In this document: piece by piece, positions 1 to 8,318 of the stretch
How the letters are laid out: every line of letters begins with the position of its first letter
Numbering within the stretch: the stretch's first letter is position 1
Origin: Hongsoonwoonella zoysiae
GTDB lineage: Bacteria; Pseudomonadota; Alphaproteobacteria; Rhizobiales; Stappiaceae
NCBI RefSeq assembly: GCF_013266695.1
Contig: NZ_JABRXF010000003.1
Coordinates: 682,001-746,000 of the forward strand
DNA: 64,000 bases
Direction: 5' to 3'
Translations under genes and position numbers: made by a program
Notes under the pieces: generated by a model
Told to the model about the DNA's origin: nothing
The model's input: the letters and a program-made list of their open reading frames with translations, nothing else
Database searches by the model: none

Positions 1-2
1 TT

Positions 3-722
3 TCGATCGCGTTCGAGCCGGTGGTGCCGGGCTTCATCGCCGCCCCCATGCCGGCCGATTATATCGAGATCGCCCGCGATTCCGCGCTGAAAGCCGCTGC
101 GAAGGCAGGCGAGGCGTTTTCCGACATGGCGCGCAAGAGCGGCGTATCTTCGGAAGTGCGCACCGCCGAGATGATTACCGGTGGGACAGCGGAGCCGGTG
201 GTCTCGCATTGCCGCTTCACCGACCTTGTCGTCATCGGCCAGGATAACCCGGACGAGCCGGAACCGATGCGGGAAACGCTGATCGAAGCGGCACTTTTCG
301 AATCCGGCGTGCCCGTTCTCATCGTTCCTTACATCGGCGCCAAACTGAAGATGAAGAACGTTCTCGTTGCCTGGGACGGCAGCCCGACGGCAAGCCGTGC
401 GGTCCACGCGGCACTTCCGATTCTTGCGATGGCCGAGAAGGTGACCGTGATGATGGTGGAAACCGGAAAAACGTCCCACGGGCAGCCCGGCGCGGATATC
501 GCAACCTACCTCGCTCGCCACAATCTCAATGTCACCGTCGACGTGGTGCCGCGCCCGCAGACGGGCATTGCCGACGCCATTCTCAATTACGTATCCGACC
601 AGGGCGTCGACATGGTTGCCATGGGCGGTTACGGACATTCGCGCATGCGTGAATTCCTGTTCGGCGGCGCGACGCGTGAAATCCTGGCCGCCATGACCGT
701 GCCGGTTCTGATGGCGCATTGA
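3..722 (+). CDS. universal stress protein (UspA family), 5' end outside window
   Basis: The reading frame is open to the left edge, so the true start lies outside the window. Two Usp-like halves are visible. The second begins near nt 351 with a typical beta1 stretch (NVLVAWDGSPTASRAV) and ends with the family's nucleotide-binding pattern G-X2-G-X9-G around GGYGHSRMREFLFGG, followed by a closing VPVLMAH strand. Tandem Usp proteins of about 270-290 residues are usual, so perhaps 30-50 residues are missing. Members bind ATP and accumulate under starvation, hypoxia or redox stress; the exact role is not deducible. It reads in the same direction as the acyl-CoA synthetase/acetyltransferase gene 130 bp downstream, and both sit in a cluster with Hsp20, which suggests a shared stress regulon. 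Confidence 0.9.
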   Translation, partial: SIAFEPVVPGFIAAPMPADYIEIARDSALKAAAKAGEAFSDMARKSGVSSEVRTAEMITGGTAEPVVSHCRFTDLVVIGQDNPDEPEPMRETLIEAALFESGVPVLIVPYIGAKLKMKNVLVAWDGSPTASRAVHAALPILAMAEKVTVMMVETGKTSHGQPGADIATYLARHNLNVTVDVVPRPQTGIADAILNYVSDQGVDMVAMGGYGHSRMREFLFGGATREILAAMTVPVLMAH

Positions 723-852
723 ACAGGCGAGACAAACCGGCGGCGGGCATGCCTCGCCGCCGGCGACCGGAACAAGAAACAACAAAAAACAATCATCGAC
801 GGTTTTGCGGGAGAAATGATCCAGGGTCCGTATTCAAACCGGAGATTCCCGC

Positions 853-3585
853 GTGACGATCCGCAATCTAGAAGGCCTGTTCGCCCCGTCTTCCATCGCC
901 GTCGTCGGGCCGAATAAACTTCCGCGAGCGGCGTATGATCTTCTGCTTTCAAGGCTTGGTGCCGTTCTTTCCACGACATCTGTGACAATCATCGGCTGCG
1001 GTAAGGACGTGCCGGACGGCTTTCGCGCCAAGCGAAGGCTCGCGGACCTGGACAGGGCGCCCGATCTGCTGATCCTCGCCGGCGACCCGCAAGACGCGCC
1101 ACGGCTTGTGCTGGAGGCGGGCGCAGGAGGAACGCGCGCCGTCATCGCGCTCTCGCCGGGCTTCGACACCTGGCCGGACAATCTGGTGATACGCACCCTT
1201 CAAGCCGCCGGAAAGCATACCGTGAGGGTGCTCGGCCCCGGCAGCCTTGGCGTCGCCGCGCCCCGGCAAGGTTTTTTTGCACATCTGGCGGGCGCGGACA
1301 TCGAAGCGGGCGACCTTGCGCTGATCGCGCGCTCCGGCACAGTGCTCAATGCGACATTGTCTCATGCCGCTTCGAACCGGATCGGTTTTTCCGCCGTCGG
1401 GTCCCTCGGCCAGCGCACCGATATCGACGTGAGCGACCTGCTCGACTGGTTCGCCCTCGACTATCGCACTCGCGCAATCCTCGTTCACATGGAAGGCATC
1501 GGCAACCCGCGGAAGTTCCTTTCCGCCGCGCGGGTCGCTGCATATTCCAAGCCCGTCATCGCCATCCGGTCGGGCAAAAGCCGGGACCGCAAGGGACAAG
1601 GCACCACGCATGCCGGAAGGCTTGCCGCACCCGATCTCGTTTTCGAGGCGGCACTTCAACGCGCCGGCATTCTGCGGGTCGACGATCTGGGGGAATTGTT
1701 CGATGCCGCGGAAACGGTGGAACGCCTGCGCCCCGTCGCCGGACGCCGGCTCGCAATCGTCTCGGCAGGGCGCAGCCTCGCGACGATCGCGGCGGATCAA
1801 CTGGAAACCCGTGGCGGCGAACTGGTCACATTGAGCGAGGAAACGATAAAGGCCGCAGGCTCCAAGGCCCGTACGGGATTGCCCGCCGAAAACCCGCTGA
1901 TCCTGCCCGAGACCGCACCACCCGAAACCTTTCGCGATACGATTTCCACATTGATGGCGGACCGGCAATGCGACGGCGTTCTCGTTCTTGCCGCCCCTTC
2001 CGCATTTTCCTCTCTGGAAGAGACCGCTGCGGCAATTGCGGCGGCTTACAGGGCCGACAAACGTCCTCCAAGCAGGAAAAAGGCGCTGATCGCAACGCTT
2101 GCCGCCGGCACTCCCCTGCCGCGAGCAGCACTCGATGAGGCTGGCGTTCCCTGTTACGCAAGCGCGGCCGATGCCGTCAGAAGCTTCATGCACCTCGTGC
2201 AGTATACCGAAGCGAAAACCCATCTGATGGCAGCCCCGCCCAGCCTGCCGAGCGACTTCGAACCGGAAACGGAAAAAGCACGCGCAATAGCCAAAAACGC
2301 CCTGCAAGAGGGGCGTCTGTGGCTCGACCCTGGAGAAGTCTCGGCAATTCTCCGGGCCTATGAAATTCCGCAGATCGAAACGCTGTTCGCGAGCGACCTC
2401 GACACGGTCTTCAAGAACGCCGAAAGCCTGCTTGAGAAAACCGACCGAATCGCGCTCAAGATCGTCTCACCTCAATTGCCCTTCAAATCCGATTTCGGCG
2501 GCGTCATCCTCGATATCGCGACACCGGAGCAGGCATGTTCCACCGCGAAAAGCCTGATCGGGCAGATCGGCGAGAGCCATCCGCAAGCCGATATTTCCGG
2601 CATCGTCCTGCAGCCGATGCGGTCTCACCCCCATGCGGCGGAAATCTTTGCCGGGATTGCGGACGATCCGACCTTCGGCCCGACGATCGTCTTCGGCCAC
2701 GGCGGCACGGCGATTGAAATCGTTTCGGATATCGCGCTGGAACTTCCCCCGCTCGACCTCAACCTCGCCGAAGGCCTTATGAGGCGGACGCGCATATGCA
2801 AGCTCCTGCAAGGCTTTCGCAACCGCCCGAAGGCGGATTTTCATGCCGTCGCGCTCACCCTCGTCAAGCTTTCCCAGATTGCCGCCGACATTCCGGAAAT
2901 TCGGGAAATGGACGTCAATCCGCTTCTCGTCGATGCCGATGGCGTGCTGGCGCTGGACGCACGCATATCCGTCGCCGAACCGGCCGCGCATAAAGGCAGG
3001 CAGGGCAAGTCCCGCCTTGCGATCGCACCCTACCCGAAGGAACTCGAAAGCTCGGTCGAGCTCAAGGACGGATCAACCGTCTTCATCAGACCCGTGCGCC
3101 CGGAGGACGAAGAGCGCTATCGCAGGTTCTTCGAGACGGTGTCGCCGGAAGATCTGCGCCTTCGTTTCTTCGCGCCCGTCAGGGAATTCACCCACGCGTT
3201 CCTCGCTCGTCTCGTGCAATTGGACTATTCGCGCGCCATGGCATTCGCGGCGATCGATCCGGCCAGCGGAGAGGTTCTGGGCGCCGTGCGCCTGCACGCA
3301 GACCCCGACCACCTGACCGGCGAATACGCGATCATCGTCAAATCCAGCCTGAAGGGGCGAGGGCTCGGCTGGGTGCTGATGAAGCGAATTATCGATTACG
3401 CCAGAGTGGATGGCATCGAAACGATCAAAGGCGAGGTCCTGAAGGAAAACACGACGATGCTCGACATGTGCCAGGCTCTCGGCTTCACGATCCGCACATC
3501 GCCGGACGACGACACCATCGCCGTCGTGTCGCTGACGGTCAGCGAAGCGGCGCGCCGGCTGTCGGCGGAAAATGGGCCGGCCTGA
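853..3585 (+). CDS. Pat-type NDP-forming acyl-CoA synthetase/GNAT acetyltransferase
   Basis: A 910-residue protein starting at GTG with GGAG eight bases upstream. Domain order: CoA-binding Rossmann domain (about 5-135), succinyl-CoA-ligase-like flavodoxin domains (about 145-450, with SGTVLNATLS and a GTTHAG segment where the phospho-histidine lies in active ADP-forming synthetases), ATP-grasp domain (about 480-705), and a C-terminal GNAT domain (about 745-900, acetyl-CoA loop KGRGLGWVLMKR). This matches the large Pat/PatZ lysine acetyltransferases, which acetylate and silence acetyl-CoA synthetase and other enzymes; some relatives may keep ligase activity. Whether this one is a regulator or a ligase cannot be settled from sequence. 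It follows the universal stress protein gene by 130 bp, as protein acetyltransferases often do in stress clusters. Confidence 0.88.
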   Translation: MTIRNLEGLFAPSSIAVVGPNKLPRAAYDLLLSRLGAVLSTTSVTIIGCGKDVPDGFRAKRRLADLDRAPDLLILAGDPQDAPRLVLEAGAGGTRAVIALSPGFDTWPDNLVIRTLQAAGKHTVRVLGPGSLGVAAPRQGFFAHLAGADIEAGDLALIARSGTVLNATLSHAASNRIGFSAVGSLGQRTDIDVSDLLDWFALDYRTRAILVHMEGIGNPRKFLSAARVAAYSKPVIAIRSGKSRDRKGQGTTHAGRLAAPDLVFEAALQRAGILRVDDLGELFDAAETVERLRPVAGRRLAIVSAGRSLATIAADQLETRGGELVTLSEETIKAAGSKARTGLPAENPLILPETAPPETFRDTISTLMADRQCDGVLVLAAPSAFSSLEETAAAIAAAYRADKRPPSRKKALIATLAAGTPLPRAALDEAGVPCYASAADAVRSFMHLVQYTEAKTHLMAAPPSLPSDFEPETEKARAIAKNALQEGRLWLDPGEVSAILRAYEIPQIETLFASDLDTVFKNAESLLEKTDRIALKIVSPQLPFKSDFGGVILDIATPEQACSTAKSLIGQIGESHPQADISGIVLQPMRSHPHAAEIFAGIADDPTFGPTIVFGHGGTAIEIVSDIALELPPLDLNLAEGLMRRTRICKLLQGFRNRPKADFHAVALTLVKLSQIAADIPEIREMDVNPLLVDADGVLALDARISVAEPAAHKGRQGKSRLAIAPYPKELESSVELKDGSTVFIRPVRPEDEERYRRFFETVSPEDLRLRFFAPVREFTHAFLARLVQLDYSRAMAFAAIDPASGEVLGAVRLHADPDHLTGEYAIIVKSSLKGRGLGWVLMKRIIDYARVDGIETIKGEVLKENTTMLDMCQALGFTIRTSPDDDTIAVVSLTVSEAARRLSAENGPA

Positions 3586-3590
3586 CGGCT

Positions 3591-5249
3591 TCAGCCGGCG
3601 CGTATCTGGCTCAACGTCCTGACCGGCGTGATCGCCTCCGGGTCGAGCTTCAGATGCAGGAGCGCCGGCTTGCCGCTTGCCCTGGCTCTCTCGAAGGCCG
3701 GGCCAAATTCCTCCGCCGTTTCCACCGTTTCGGCATGAGCGGAATAAGCGCGCGCAAAGCTCGCGAAATCCGGATTGACGAGCGTCGTCGCCGACACCCG
3801 GCCCGGATAGTCACGCTCCTGGTGCATGCGGATCGTGCCATAAATCCCGTTGTCGACGACAACCACGATAATGGCCGCGCCTTCCTGTACGGCTGTGCCG
3901 AATTCCTGCATTGTCATCTGCAGGCAGCCGTCACCGGCGAAGGCTATGACGGTGCGATCCGGAAACTTGAGCTTCGCGGCAACCGCTGCAGGCAAGCCAT
4001 AGCCCATGGAGCCACTGGTGGGCGCAAGCTGCGTCATGAAGCGGCGGAAACGGTGAAACCGATGGATCCAGGTCGCATAATTGCCGGCCCCGTTCGTCAG
4101 GATGGCATCTTCGGGCAGATTGGCCTCAAGCCATTCCACGACATCCGACATTTGCAGGTTTCCCGGAACCCTGGGCCGTGCGCCTGACCATTGGAGATAG
4201 GCTTCGTGTGCCGCTTGCGATGCCCCTTCCCAGGCGACTTCGCCCGGCGCATCCAGCGCGCCAAGGGCGCCCGCGAAGGCGGAAGGCGAAGCATGGATCG
4301 CAAGGCCCGGGCGATAGACGCGGCCAAGCTCCTCAGCCCCGGGGTGAACGTGAACGAGCTTCTGGCGCGGTTCCGGAATATCCAGAAGCGTGTAGGACTG
4401 GCTCGGCATTTCCGACAAGCGTCCGCCGACAAGGAGCAAGAGATCGGCCTCTTCGATCCTCGCTTTCAGCGCCGGGCTGATGCCGATACCGACATCGCCG
4501 GCGTAATTCGGGTGAAGATGATCGAACAGCATCTGCCTGCGGAAGGAACAAGCGACCGGAAGGCGGAAACGCTCGGCAAAACGCGTGAATTCTTCACGTG
4601 CGGCCTCCGTCCAGCGGCTCCCGCCGAGGATGGCGAGCGGGCTTTTGGAAGCCTTGAGCAGCCTTTCCAGTTCGCCGATCTGATCAGGCGCCGGAAAAGT
4701 CTCCACCGGCTCGAAGGGAGCCGGATGCGCAACGGAAGCTTCCTCGACCAGAACGTCCTCCGGCAGCGCCAGCACGACCGGACCGGGCCGTCCGGATGTC
4801 GCGGTATAGAATGCGCGCTGCACCATTTCCGGGATACGGGCGGCATCCTCGATCTCCGCCACCCACTTGGCGATGCCGCCGAACATCTGGCGATAGTCGA
4901 CCTCCTGAAAGGCGTCGCGCCCGCGCATGCCGGTCTCGATCTGCCCGATGAAAAGGATCATCGGCGTGGAATCCTGCTGGGCGATGTGGAGCCCGGCGGC
5001 CGCGTTCGTAGCACCGGGGCCGCGCGTGACCATGCAAATGCCCGGACGGCCCGTCATCTTGCCCCAGGCCTCGGCCATGATCGCCGCCCCGCCTTCCTGC
5101 CGGCAGACGGTCACAGGCAGGTCGGCATCATAGAGCGCATCCAGCACCGCAAGATAGCTTTCGCCGGGAACGCAAAACACGCGTTCCGCCCCCTGCCGCT
5201 CAAGCGCTTCCACCAGAAGCCTGCCGCCCGTCTTCATCTCGCCCGTCAT
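3591..5249 (-). CDS. thiamine-diphosphate-dependent enzyme, acetolactate-synthase-like
   Basis: Three-domain ThDP enzyme of 552 residues (counted from ATG 5249; an in-frame ATG at 5264 and one at 5327 are alternatives, none with a strong ribosome site). The N-terminal pyrimidine-binding domain carries the catalytic glutamate in VCRQEGGAAIMAEAWG; the C-terminal ThDP domain carries the GDG...N metal/diphosphate motif as AGDGCLQMTMQEFG ending at VVDNGIYG. The family includes acetolactate synthase, oxalyl-CoA and benzoylformate decarboxylases. No small regulatory subunit (IlvN) gene is adjacent, so a dedicated role in branched-chain amino acid synthesis is unlikely; substrate unknown. It is convergent with the acetyltransferase gene (5 bp apart) and lies downstream of hsp20 on the same strand, beyond a terminator. 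Confidence 0.85.
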   Translation of the reverse strand: MTGEMKTGGRLLVEALERQGAERVFCVPGESYLAVLDALYDADLPVTVCRQEGGAAIMAEAWGKMTGRPGICMVTRGPGATNAAAGLHIAQQDSTPMILFIGQIETGMRGRDAFQEVDYRQMFGGIAKWVAEIEDAARIPEMVQRAFYTATSGRPGPVVLALPEDVLVEEASVAHPAPFEPVETFPAPDQIGELERLLKASKSPLAILGGSRWTEAAREEFTRFAERFRLPVACSFRRQMLFDHLHPNYAGDVGIGISPALKARIEEADLLLLVGGRLSEMPSQSYTLLDIPEPRQKLVHVHPGAEELGRVYRPGLAIHASPSAFAGALGALDAPGEVAWEGASQAAHEAYLQWSGARPRVPGNLQMSDVVEWLEANLPEDAILTNGAGNYATWIHRFHRFRRFMTQLAPTSGSMGYGLPAAVAAKLKFPDRTVIAFAGDGCLQMTMQEFGTAVQEGAAIIVVVVDNGIYGTIRMHQERDYPGRVSATTLVNPDFASFARAYSAHAETVETAEEFGPAFERARASGKPALLHLKLDPEAITPVRTLSQIRAG

Positions 5250-5270
5250 TGTCCGTTCTTTCATGCGGTT

Positions 5271-5292
5271 CGGCGGGCATATCCGCCCGCCG
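5271..5292 (-). other. leader hairpin ahead of the ThDP enzyme gene
   Basis: Perfect 8-bp arms CGGCGGGC/GCCCGCCG around a six-base loop, immediately upstream of the possible start codons (5264, 5249). No T-run follows on the minus strand, so it is not a canonical terminator. It may be a 5' UTR stem affecting initiation or stability. Confidence 0.4.
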
Positions 5293-5332
5293 CAATTCGT
5301 TTCATCAATCGCATCATATAGGCACAACGAAG

Positions 5333-5356
5333 ACGGCCGCGCAAAAGCGCGGCCGT
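5333..5356 (-). terminator. intrinsic terminator after hsp20
   Basis: Ten-base perfect stem ACGGCCGCGC/GCGCGGCCGT with an AAAA (TTTT on the minus strand) loop, 38 nt past the hsp20 stop codon. On the minus strand it is followed by the T-rich CTTCGTTGTG. It separates hsp20 from the ThDP enzyme gene, although read-through is possible. Confidence 0.65.
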
Positions 5357-5394
5357 TGCCAACTCATTCCACAACGGAATGACTATGCGGGCTT

Positions 5395-5859
5395 TCAGCC
5401 CTTGCGCTTGACCTCGATCCTGGAAGTCTTTTCCTTCGTTTGCCTGGGCTTGGGAAGGCTTATCGTCAACACTCCATTGTCGACATGCGCGGCAATGCTG
5501 TCGTGCTCCGGCTCGAATGGCAACGTCATGGCCCGCCTGAACGCGCCGTAGGAACGCTCGGAAACGAACCGGTTCTGTTCGCTGACATCCTTTGAAGCGC
5601 GCTTTTCGCCCTTGATCGTCAACATGCGCCCCTCAAGCGACACGTCGATATCCTTTTCCGAAATTCCCGGTACTTCCGCGGTGATTTCCAGGCCTTCGTC
5701 AGTTTCCTGCACATCGATGGCTGGAAATCCGCTTCCGAATGCGGAGGACAATGCCGGCAGGGCCTTCGAATAATCCGAGAATACGCGGTTCAAGTCGCGG
5801 CCGAATGCCGCGAACGGATCGTTCTTCTCATCCCAGAAAGACGGCAACAGCGATTTCAT
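5395..5859 (-). CDS. Hsp20/alpha-crystallin family small heat-shock protein
   Basis: 154 residues from ATG 5859, chosen because GGAG lies eight bases upstream; longer in-frame starts lack a site. The alpha-crystallin domain spans about residues 45-140 (PAIDVQETDEGLEITAEVPG, then GVLTISLPKP with the closing beta9 strand), followed by a short basic tail. A clear I-X-I tail motif is represented by SRIEV. Small heat-shock proteins are ATP-independent holdases of the cytoplasm. A FixK/FNR-type box (5959-5972) and a TAAAAT -10 element lie upstream at class-II spacing, so low-oxygen rather than heat control is suggested. No ROSE-type RNA thermometer (anti-Shine-Dalgarno hairpin) was found in the leader. 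Confidence 0.92.
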   Translation of the reverse strand: MKSLLPSFWDEKNDPFAAFGRDLNRVFSDYSKALPALSSAFGSGFPAIDVQETDEGLEITAEVPGISEKDIDVSLEGRMLTIKGEKRASKDVSEQNRFVSERSYGAFRRAMTLPFEPEHDSIAAHVDNGVLTISLPKPRQTKEKTSRIEVKRKG

Positions 5860-5931
5860 CGGTGATGCTCCATTCCTGTTTCGCGCAGGCTTTGATGTTG
5901 TCGAACGCATTAGCGCCGCCTGCTGCCCGGA

Positions 5932-5937
5932 ATTTTA
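5932..5937 (-). promoter_or_regulatory. -10 element of the hsp20 promoter
   Basis: TAAAAT on the minus strand, 21 bases downstream of the FixK/FNR-type box. Transcription would start near 5925, about 65 nt upstream of the hsp20 start codon. Prediction from sequence only. Confidence 0.45.
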
Positions 5938-5958
5938 GCGTTTTCGCCCTCACAAACC

Positions 5959-5972
5959 TTGATCCTCGTCAA
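5959..5972 (-). promoter_or_regulatory. FixK/FNR-type box upstream of hsp20
   Basis: TTGAT-CCTC-GTCAA, nine of ten conserved positions of the FNR/FixK consensus TTGAT-N4-ATCAA and a full match to the looser rhizobial TTGA-N6-TCAA form. The centre lies about 40.5 bases upstream of the predicted transcription start, which is the class-II activation position (-41.5) used by FNR/FixK proteins. Confidence 0.55.
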
Positions 5973-6011
5973 CCCGGAGAAAGACGCCCAGGGCCTGGCC
6001 CCTATAAGCCT

Positions 6012-6392
6012 TCAAACGTCGTCGACTGTAACGACGACGAATGTATGCAAATCGCCATCCTCGTCGCGTATCGACACATATTCGCCGGGGCGAAACGCAT
6101 GACTTCCAAAGCGGTAGCCCGCCTCGTCGTCCTCATCTCCATCGATATCGTAGTGAAAGGCCCAGGACCCGCCGGGACGATGCATCAGGTGGCCGATGTC
6201 CTCTTCCTCATCACCCCAGAAACGGCGGACGCGGCAGTTCTTGCGATGCATCTTCCATTGTGTGGCGTCGATATGATCGTCGGCATCGAGCGGAGCGAGG
6301 AATTCATACCCGTGATGCGCCGATCCGTTGGGATATTCCTTCGTTCTCGCCAGGTTGAGGCGTATCTTCTTCAAGCCAAGATGCGTTGCCAT
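6012..6392 (-). CDS. conserved hypothetical acidic protein (126 aa)
   Basis: A small soluble protein with a strong Shine-Dalgarno sequence (GGAGG ten bases before ATG 6392). It has no signal peptide or membrane segment. It is rich in Asp/Glu and His, with aromatic residues spread through motifs such as HHGYEFLAPLD, WGDEEEDIGHL and GGSWAFHYD, and a C-terminal GSHAFRPGEYVSI...HTFVVVTV stretch resembling a beta-barrel. I recall similar unannotated proteins in Rhizobiales genomes but no function. It is transcribed divergently from the APH-like kinase gene; the 230-bp space between them holds a long inverted repeat (6472-6508) that may control both. Confidence 0.7.
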   Translation of the reverse strand: MATHLGLKKIRLNLARTKEYPNGSAHHGYEFLAPLDADDHIDATQWKMHRKNCRVRRFWGDEEEDIGHLMHRPGGSWAFHYDIDGDEDDEAGYRFGSHAFRPGEYVSIRDEDGDLHTFVVVTVDDV

Positions 6393-6432
6393 ATCAGGCC
6401 TTCCTCCGGATTTAAGTGGTTGTCATTACCTG

Positions 6433-6446
6433 GGGTCCAGACCCTA
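6433..6446 (-). repeat. short palindromic intergenic motif, copy 1
   Basis: On the minus strand TAGGGTCTGGACCC, containing the inverted repeat GGGTC-TG-GACCC. The same 14 bases occur on the plus strand at 60899-60912, also intergenic. Role unknown. Confidence 0.5.
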
Positions 6447-6471
6447 ATTGCTCAACCGCCCCCGCCGCGAC

Positions 6472-6508
6472 AATGACAAATGTCAAACGCCTGCAACCAT
6501 TTGTCATT
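6472..6508. promoter_or_regulatory. inverted repeat in divergent control region
   Basis: Arms AATGACAAATG (6472-6482) and CATTTGTCATT (6498-6508) are perfect 11-base inverted repeats around a 15-base spacer. A third TGTCATT lies at 6421-6427. The position between two divergent genes suggests an operator, possibly for a dimeric regulator bound at TGACA-type half-sites. Confidence 0.45.
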
Positions 6509-6622
6509 TTACCTTGGGCAGTGATTCGAGCGTGATATTCCGTAGCGGTCCGAATCTTTCTCTTTGATCCTGCCTAAGACATATTGTTCCAAACAGCGCC
6601 AATTCAAAGGGTTGCATTTGCG

Positions 6623-8179
6623 GTGACGGTATCCGGGGAACAATCACGCCAGAAAAGCATCATCGCCTATCTCGGTGATGGAAGAAACCATGGCGGTACG
6701 ACGGTCAAACGGATCGACACCCACGCGGCGATCGTCTTCCTTGTGGGGCGAAAGGCCTACAAGCTGAAGCGGGCGGTGCGCTTCCCCTTCCTGGATTTCT
6801 CAACCCTTGAAAAGCGCAAGGCGGCTTGCGACCGCGAAATCGAGCGCAACCGCCTCTTCGCGCCTGATATCTACCTGGGCACGGAACCCGTGACGCGTGA
6901 CGACGACGGCAACCTCGCCATTTGCGGCGACGGAGAAACGGTCGACTGGCTGGTCGTCATGCATCGTTTCGACGAAACGAAAACGCTTGATCGGATTGCC
7001 GATCAACACGGCATCGACGACGCTCTGGCCGATGGACTGGCCGAGATCATGGTCGAAGCCCACTCGAAAGCGGAAGTGCGGGACGCCGCGGCCTGGATCG
7101 CCGATCTCGGCCGTTATCTCGACCAGAATGACGAGGCGTTTCGCGCCGACCCGGATCTTTTTCCGCCGCATCGCGCCGAGGCGCTCTCATTAAAAGCGCG
7201 CGAGGCATATCTCCGGCTTGCCGACCTGCTTTACGCGCGCGACCGCCAGGGCAAGGTGCGGCTTGGCCACGGCGATGCGCATCTTGGCAACATCGTCCTG
7301 ATCGAAGGCAAGCCAGCGCTGTTCGATGCGGTGGAATTCGACGATACGATCGCGACCGGCGATATCCTTTACGATCTTGCTTTCCTGCTGATGGATCTTT
7401 GGGAGCGCGGAGAACATACAGCCGCCAACCGCGTCTTCAACCGCTATCTCGTGCTTGGAGGCGATGCGGCGGATTATGACGCACTGGCCGCTCTGCCGTT
7501 CTTCCTGATGGTCCGCGCGGCCATCCGCGCCAAGGTAACCGCCGTAGCAATTCCCCATCAACCTCAGGATATGCGGCCCGCGGCGGTCGACGCGGCAAAG
7601 CGTTACTTTGAATGTGCGGAACAATTCATGGAGCCGCACACGCCGCGGCTCCTTGCACTCGGCGGACTTTCCGGCACCGGCAAGACGACGCAGGCCCGGC
7701 TTCTCGCGCCTTTCGCCGGCCATCCTCCGGGTGCGGTTCTTTTAAGGAGCGACGTTTTCCGCAAACACCGTTTAGGGTTGTCTGAAACGGCCCCCGCACC
7801 GCCGGAAGCCTACACCGCGCAAGCGCAAGCGGAGATTTACGGTCTCATGCTGAACGCCGCCGACCGCTGTCTTGCGAACGGCCACAGCGTGATACTCGAC
7901 GCCGTGTTCGCACGTCCGGAAGAACGCGGCGCGGCAGAGCGGCTTGCGGGCGCTCTTGAGGTTCCATTTACCGGGATATGGCTCGATGCCCCGCGCGAAA
8001 TCAAGTTATCGCGCGTCGAGACCCGCAAGGGCGACGCGTCGGACGCGGGAGCCAAGGTCGTCGTTTTACAGGAAAACTACGACCTTGGCCGGATCGACTG
8101 GCAATGCATCGATGCCTCGCCGGGAATTGACGAGATTCAAGCGAAAATTCGCGAGAACCTTGGCATTGGTCCGCAGTGA
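6623..8179 (+). CDS. bifunctional APH-like kinase/P-loop NTPase
   Basis: About 518 residues from GTG 6623 (AAAGG about a dozen bases upstream); a TTG at 6584 would add 13 residues. The N-terminal half is an aminoglycoside-phosphotransferase-like kinase with Brenner motif GHGDAHLGN and the metal-binding DAVEFDD (in place of DFD). The C-terminal third is an AAA_33-type P-loop kinase with Walker A GLSGTGKTT near residue 348. This fusion is widespread; the mycobacterial member Rv2004c belongs to the DosR dormancy regulon next to a universal stress protein gene. Substrates are unknown and drug resistance should not be assumed. Its position beside Usp, Pat and Hsp20 genes recalls that dormancy set. 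Confidence 0.87.
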   Translation: MTVSGEQSRQKSIIAYLGDGRNHGGTTVKRIDTHAAIVFLVGRKAYKLKRAVRFPFLDFSTLEKRKAACDREIERNRLFAPDIYLGTEPVTRDDDGNLAICGDGETVDWLVVMHRFDETKTLDRIADQHGIDDALADGLAEIMVEAHSKAEVRDAAAWIADLGRYLDQNDEAFRADPDLFPPHRAEALSLKAREAYLRLADLLYARDRQGKVRLGHGDAHLGNIVLIEGKPALFDAVEFDDTIATGDILYDLAFLLMDLWERGEHTAANRVFNRYLVLGGDAADYDALAALPFFLMVRAAIRAKVTAVAIPHQPQDMRPAAVDAAKRYFECAEQFMEPHTPRLLALGGLSGTGKTTQARLLAPFAGHPPGAVLLRSDVFRKHRLGLSETAPAPPEAYTAQAQAEIYGLMLNAADRCLANGHSVILDAVFARPEERGAAERLAGALEVPFTGIWLDAPREIKLSRVETRKGDASDAGAKVVVLQENYDLGRIDWQCIDASPGIDEIQAKIRENLGIGPQ

Positions 8180-8318
8180 ATCTGGCCCTGATGCGCTCCG
8201 TGAGGGCGGGGCCACCTTCGTGACAGGAAATCGGCCCGATACCAATATATTGGAGCAAATTTCAGGGCGATATCCTGCCGGCGCCCAATCTCAGGAGAGC
8301 ACATGCGCCGGCAACGGG

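Noticed and set aside
5860-5930. ROSE-type RNA thermometer in the hsp20 leader
   Set aside because: Rhizobial hsp20 genes often have one, but I found no anti-Shine-Dalgarno UYGCU-type segment able to pair with GGAG here.
6623-8179. Aminoglycoside resistance gene
   Set aside because: The kinase domain is fused to a P-loop domain and belongs to a widespread non-resistance family; no evidence for drug modification.
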